Below, one piece after another: positions 62,644 to 64,000 of a stretch of 64,000 nucleotides of DNA. The notes beneath the pieces are model-generated. The model had not been told where the DNA came from. It ran no database searches and saw only the letters and a program-made list of their open reading frames with translations. Each line of letters begins with the position of its first letter. Position 1 is the stretch's first letter. Source of the stretch: Ruegeria atlantica (GTDB lineage Bacteria > Pseudomonadota > Alphaproteobacteria > Rhodobacterales > Rhodobacteraceae); assembly GCF_013032455.1 (NCBI RefSeq), contig NZ_WQCF01000001.1:372001-436000 (forward strand), in the 5' to 3' direction. The translations under genes were made by a program, and so were the position numbers.

Positions 62644-63273
62644 CTAGTCCTGCCCTTCGAATTGCTCGGCCTCAGCCGCTGCCTGGGCCGCCGCATCCTG
62701 AATCAGAGGCACTGCAACCGGATGTTCTAACCCCAGTACGAAGGCGCGACCGTAGCCCCAGACTTGCAATACCAACCGTACACACAGAACCGAAAACGCG
62801 ACCGGAGCCAACAGTTTGGCGGGCCACAAAGGAATACCAATGTCGATTGAACTGTCGCGGCTCCATAGTGGCGCACCAAAGTCGAAGGACCGGTCGAAAT
62901 GTGACCAACTCCCCCACACCAGCGCCAGCATCAGAACCAGGATCAGGATCACCGAAATCATTTCGAATAGCCATAACGCCCGCCCGTGAAGACGTGCGAT
63001 TACGATGTCCATACGAATGTGCCCACCCTGTCGTTGCACAAAGGAAACGCCAAGAAAGGCAATCAATGGCATGGCCTGTTCAATCCAGTCGACGTAACCG
63101 GGCAAAGGTGCGTTAATTGCATTGCGCCCGCTGACCGAGACGACAGCAAGCACCATCAAGCCAAATACGGCCAGACCGCTGATCAATGCCAGAAACTGCT
63201 CCAACTTTAAAAGTTGACGATCCAGCCGACTAAGTCGGCTGCCGTCTTCAAGCACCGTGGCCTGTCCTGCCAT
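62644..63273 (-). CDS. dctQ: TRAP transporter small permease (DctQ type)
   Basis: 209 residues with four membrane helices (LALISGLAVFGLMVLAVVSV near the N-terminus, VDWIEQAMPLIAFLGVSFVQ and MISVILILVLMLALVWG). Pairs with DctM. A ~55-residue soluble loop after helix 3 and an Ala/Gln-rich C-terminus are additions to the minimal fold. I use ATG 63273 (GGGGATC upstream); an upstream start at 63324 lies in the hairpin region. Confidence 0.9.
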   Translation of the reverse strand: MAGQATVLEDGSRLSRLDRQLLKLEQFLALISGLAVFGLMVLAVVSVSGRNAINAPLPGYVDWIEQAMPLIAFLGVSFVQRQGGHIRMDIVIARLHGRALWLFEMISVILILVLMLALVWGSWSHFDRSFDFGAPLWSRDSSIDIGIPLWPAKLLAPVAFSVLCVRLVLQVWGYGRAFVLGLEHPVAVPLIQDAAAQAAAEAEQFEGQD

Positions 63274-63305
63274 TACGGTGATCCCCTGTTTTTTGGATTG
63301 GTGTT

Positions 63306-63327
63306 CGGGTGCCCGGTCAGGCACCCG
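63306..63327 (-). terminator. Intra-operon hairpin between dctP and dctQ
   Basis: Perfect 8-bp stem CGGGTGCC/GGCACCCG (63306-63313 with 63320-63327), loop 6 nt, no T-tract. Probably protects the binding-protein mRNA or lowers read-through to the permeases rather than ending transcription. Confidence 0.6.
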
Positions 63328-63337
63328 ATTAAGGCGA

Positions 63338-64000
63338 TTAGTTGCCGCCGCGCTGCTGCTTCAGCGTCGTCTGGACCAGATCGTAGAGGTCCTGCGCTGG
63401 AAGGCCCTGAGCGGTCATGTCAGCAATCCACTTTTCGCGGATCGGATCAGCAGCTTTGACGCGGAACTCTTCAATCACGGCGTCGTCAATTTCAACTTTC
63501 TGGACACCCTTCTCTGCCAGAACGCTATCCCACTGCTCCAGCAATCCACCATAGTTGGCGAGGTAGTGATCAATCGCTTCGTCAATCGAACTGTTCAGTG
63601 CCTCACGATGCTCGGCAGGCAGAGCTTCATATGCTTCGATGTTCACAACAACCGGACAATTGACCGTGCCGGGGTTCAGGTTCGCAGTCCACCAATCGGC
63701 CTCGTTGATCGTGCCGAAGGACAGGTGCGCGTGCTGGGCAAAAGCGACCGTGTCGACAACACCCGACTCCATGGCATTGAACGCCTCGGTTGCGGGAACA
63801 GAGGTCGGAACACCACCGACCGCCTCGAAAGCCTGCCCGAGACCTCCGGTGGCACGGACGCGCATTCCGTCGAACTCGGCCAATTCATCACGCGGTTCGC
63901 CCGTGCCAACGATATTATATTGCGGCATGGGCGAAGTCATGATGATGCGTGCATTCCACTGCGCCATCTCATCTTTGACCGCCGGATGATCATAGACAGC
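63338..64000 (-). CDS. dctP: TRAP transporter substrate-binding protein (DctP), 5' end outside the window
   Basis: The reading frame extends past the window edge (AVYDHPAVKDEMAQW... at its visible start), so the signal peptide and first lobe are missing. The visible ~220 residues carry the DctP pattern: LAEFDGMRVRATGGLGQAFE, the arginine that binds carboxylates in RVRA, VPATEAFNAMESGVVDTVAF, and the C-terminal helices. Ligand is probably an organic acid, not specified. First visible gene of the dctP-dctQ-dctM operon. Confidence 0.9.
   Translation of the reverse strand, partial: AVYDHPAVKDEMAQWNARIIMTSPMPQYNIVGTGEPRDELAEFDGMRVRATGGLGQAFEAVGGVPTSVPATEAFNAMESGVVDTVAFAQHAHLSFGTINEADWWTANLNPGTVNCPVVVNIEAYEALPAEHREALNSSIDEAIDHYLANYGGLLEQWDSVLAEKGVQKVEIDDAVIEEFRVKAADPIREKWIADMTAQGLPAQDLYDLVQTTLKQQRGGN

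Noticed and set aside
1-64000. Search by eye for tRNA, rRNA, CRISPR arrays, insertion sequences and prophage genes
   Set aside because: No tRNA T-loop pattern in a cloverleaf context, no regularly spaced repeats, and no transposase or phage structural genes were seen; xerD is a housekeeping recombinase.

Overview
The window reads as a chromosomal segment of a marine alphaproteobacterium of the Rhodobacteraceae (Roseobacter group, Ruegeria-like). This rests on moderately high-GC coding sequence, the alphaproteobacterial LexA box type (GAAC-N7-GAAC), Tat-exported binding proteins, a TRAP transporter, a dimethylglycine dehydrogenase-like GcvT fusion, and the general character of the proteins. 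It is mostly core and metabolic genome. I saw no rRNA, tRNA, insertion sequence, prophage or CRISPR array.

Layout. 1-5.7 kb: minus-strand cfa (cut by the window edge), DNA photolyase and a class V aminotransferase with an unusual two-hairpin leader; then pyrH and divergent miaA. 6-12.6 kb: a peptide-type ABC importer (Tat-exported binding protein, two permeases, one fused double ATPase). 12.6-15.4 kb: exported metallo-beta-lactamase-fold protein, GAF-LuxR regulator, lytic transglycosylase. 15.6-26 kb: ssb, M50 site-2 protease with CBS domains, aroK-aroB, an operon of a 49-residue membrane protein, a helical exported protein and xerD, a CNNM/CorC-type transporter, a dimethylglycine dehydrogenase-like enzyme and a MobA-like nucleotidyltransferase. 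26.8-30.5 kb: DegP-type protease followed by an OmpR-type response regulator and histidine kinase. 30.5-33.2 kb: a CHAD - ParA ATPase - CYTH operon, the most intriguing set here. 33.5-41 kb: TfoX C-terminal protein, ndk, an ABC-F ATPase, ACT-domain protein, MarC, retropepsin-like protease, an SOS-boxed imuA-like gene, YceI and an MFS transporter. 41-50 kb: secreted orphan, metG, RND efflux pair, glpD with a divergent DeoR-type regulator. 51-57.6 kb: tiny membrane protein - DsbB - DUF3302 - HlyD adaptor - outer-membrane factor, then MprF. 57.7-61.1 kb: Lrp regulator divergent from arginase - CtlX-like hydrolase - ornithine cyclodeaminase. 61.2-64 kb: TRAP transporter (dctM, dctQ, and dctP cut by the edge).

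How the genes work together. Arginase, the CtlX-like hydrolase and ornithine cyclodeaminase form a short route from arginine or citrulline through ornithine to proline. The protease/two-component trio looks like an envelope-stress module. In the CHAD-ParA-CYTH operon a polyphosphate-binding-type domain, a positioning-type ATPase and a triphosphate-cleaving-type enzyme are co-transcribed; I infer a polyphosphate-granule positioning or partition system. A dispersed palindromic repeat (10.4 kb, twice in inverted orientation at 61.1 kb, with a related core at 21.6 kb) marks intergenic spaces, and several clear Rho-independent terminators delimit the operons.
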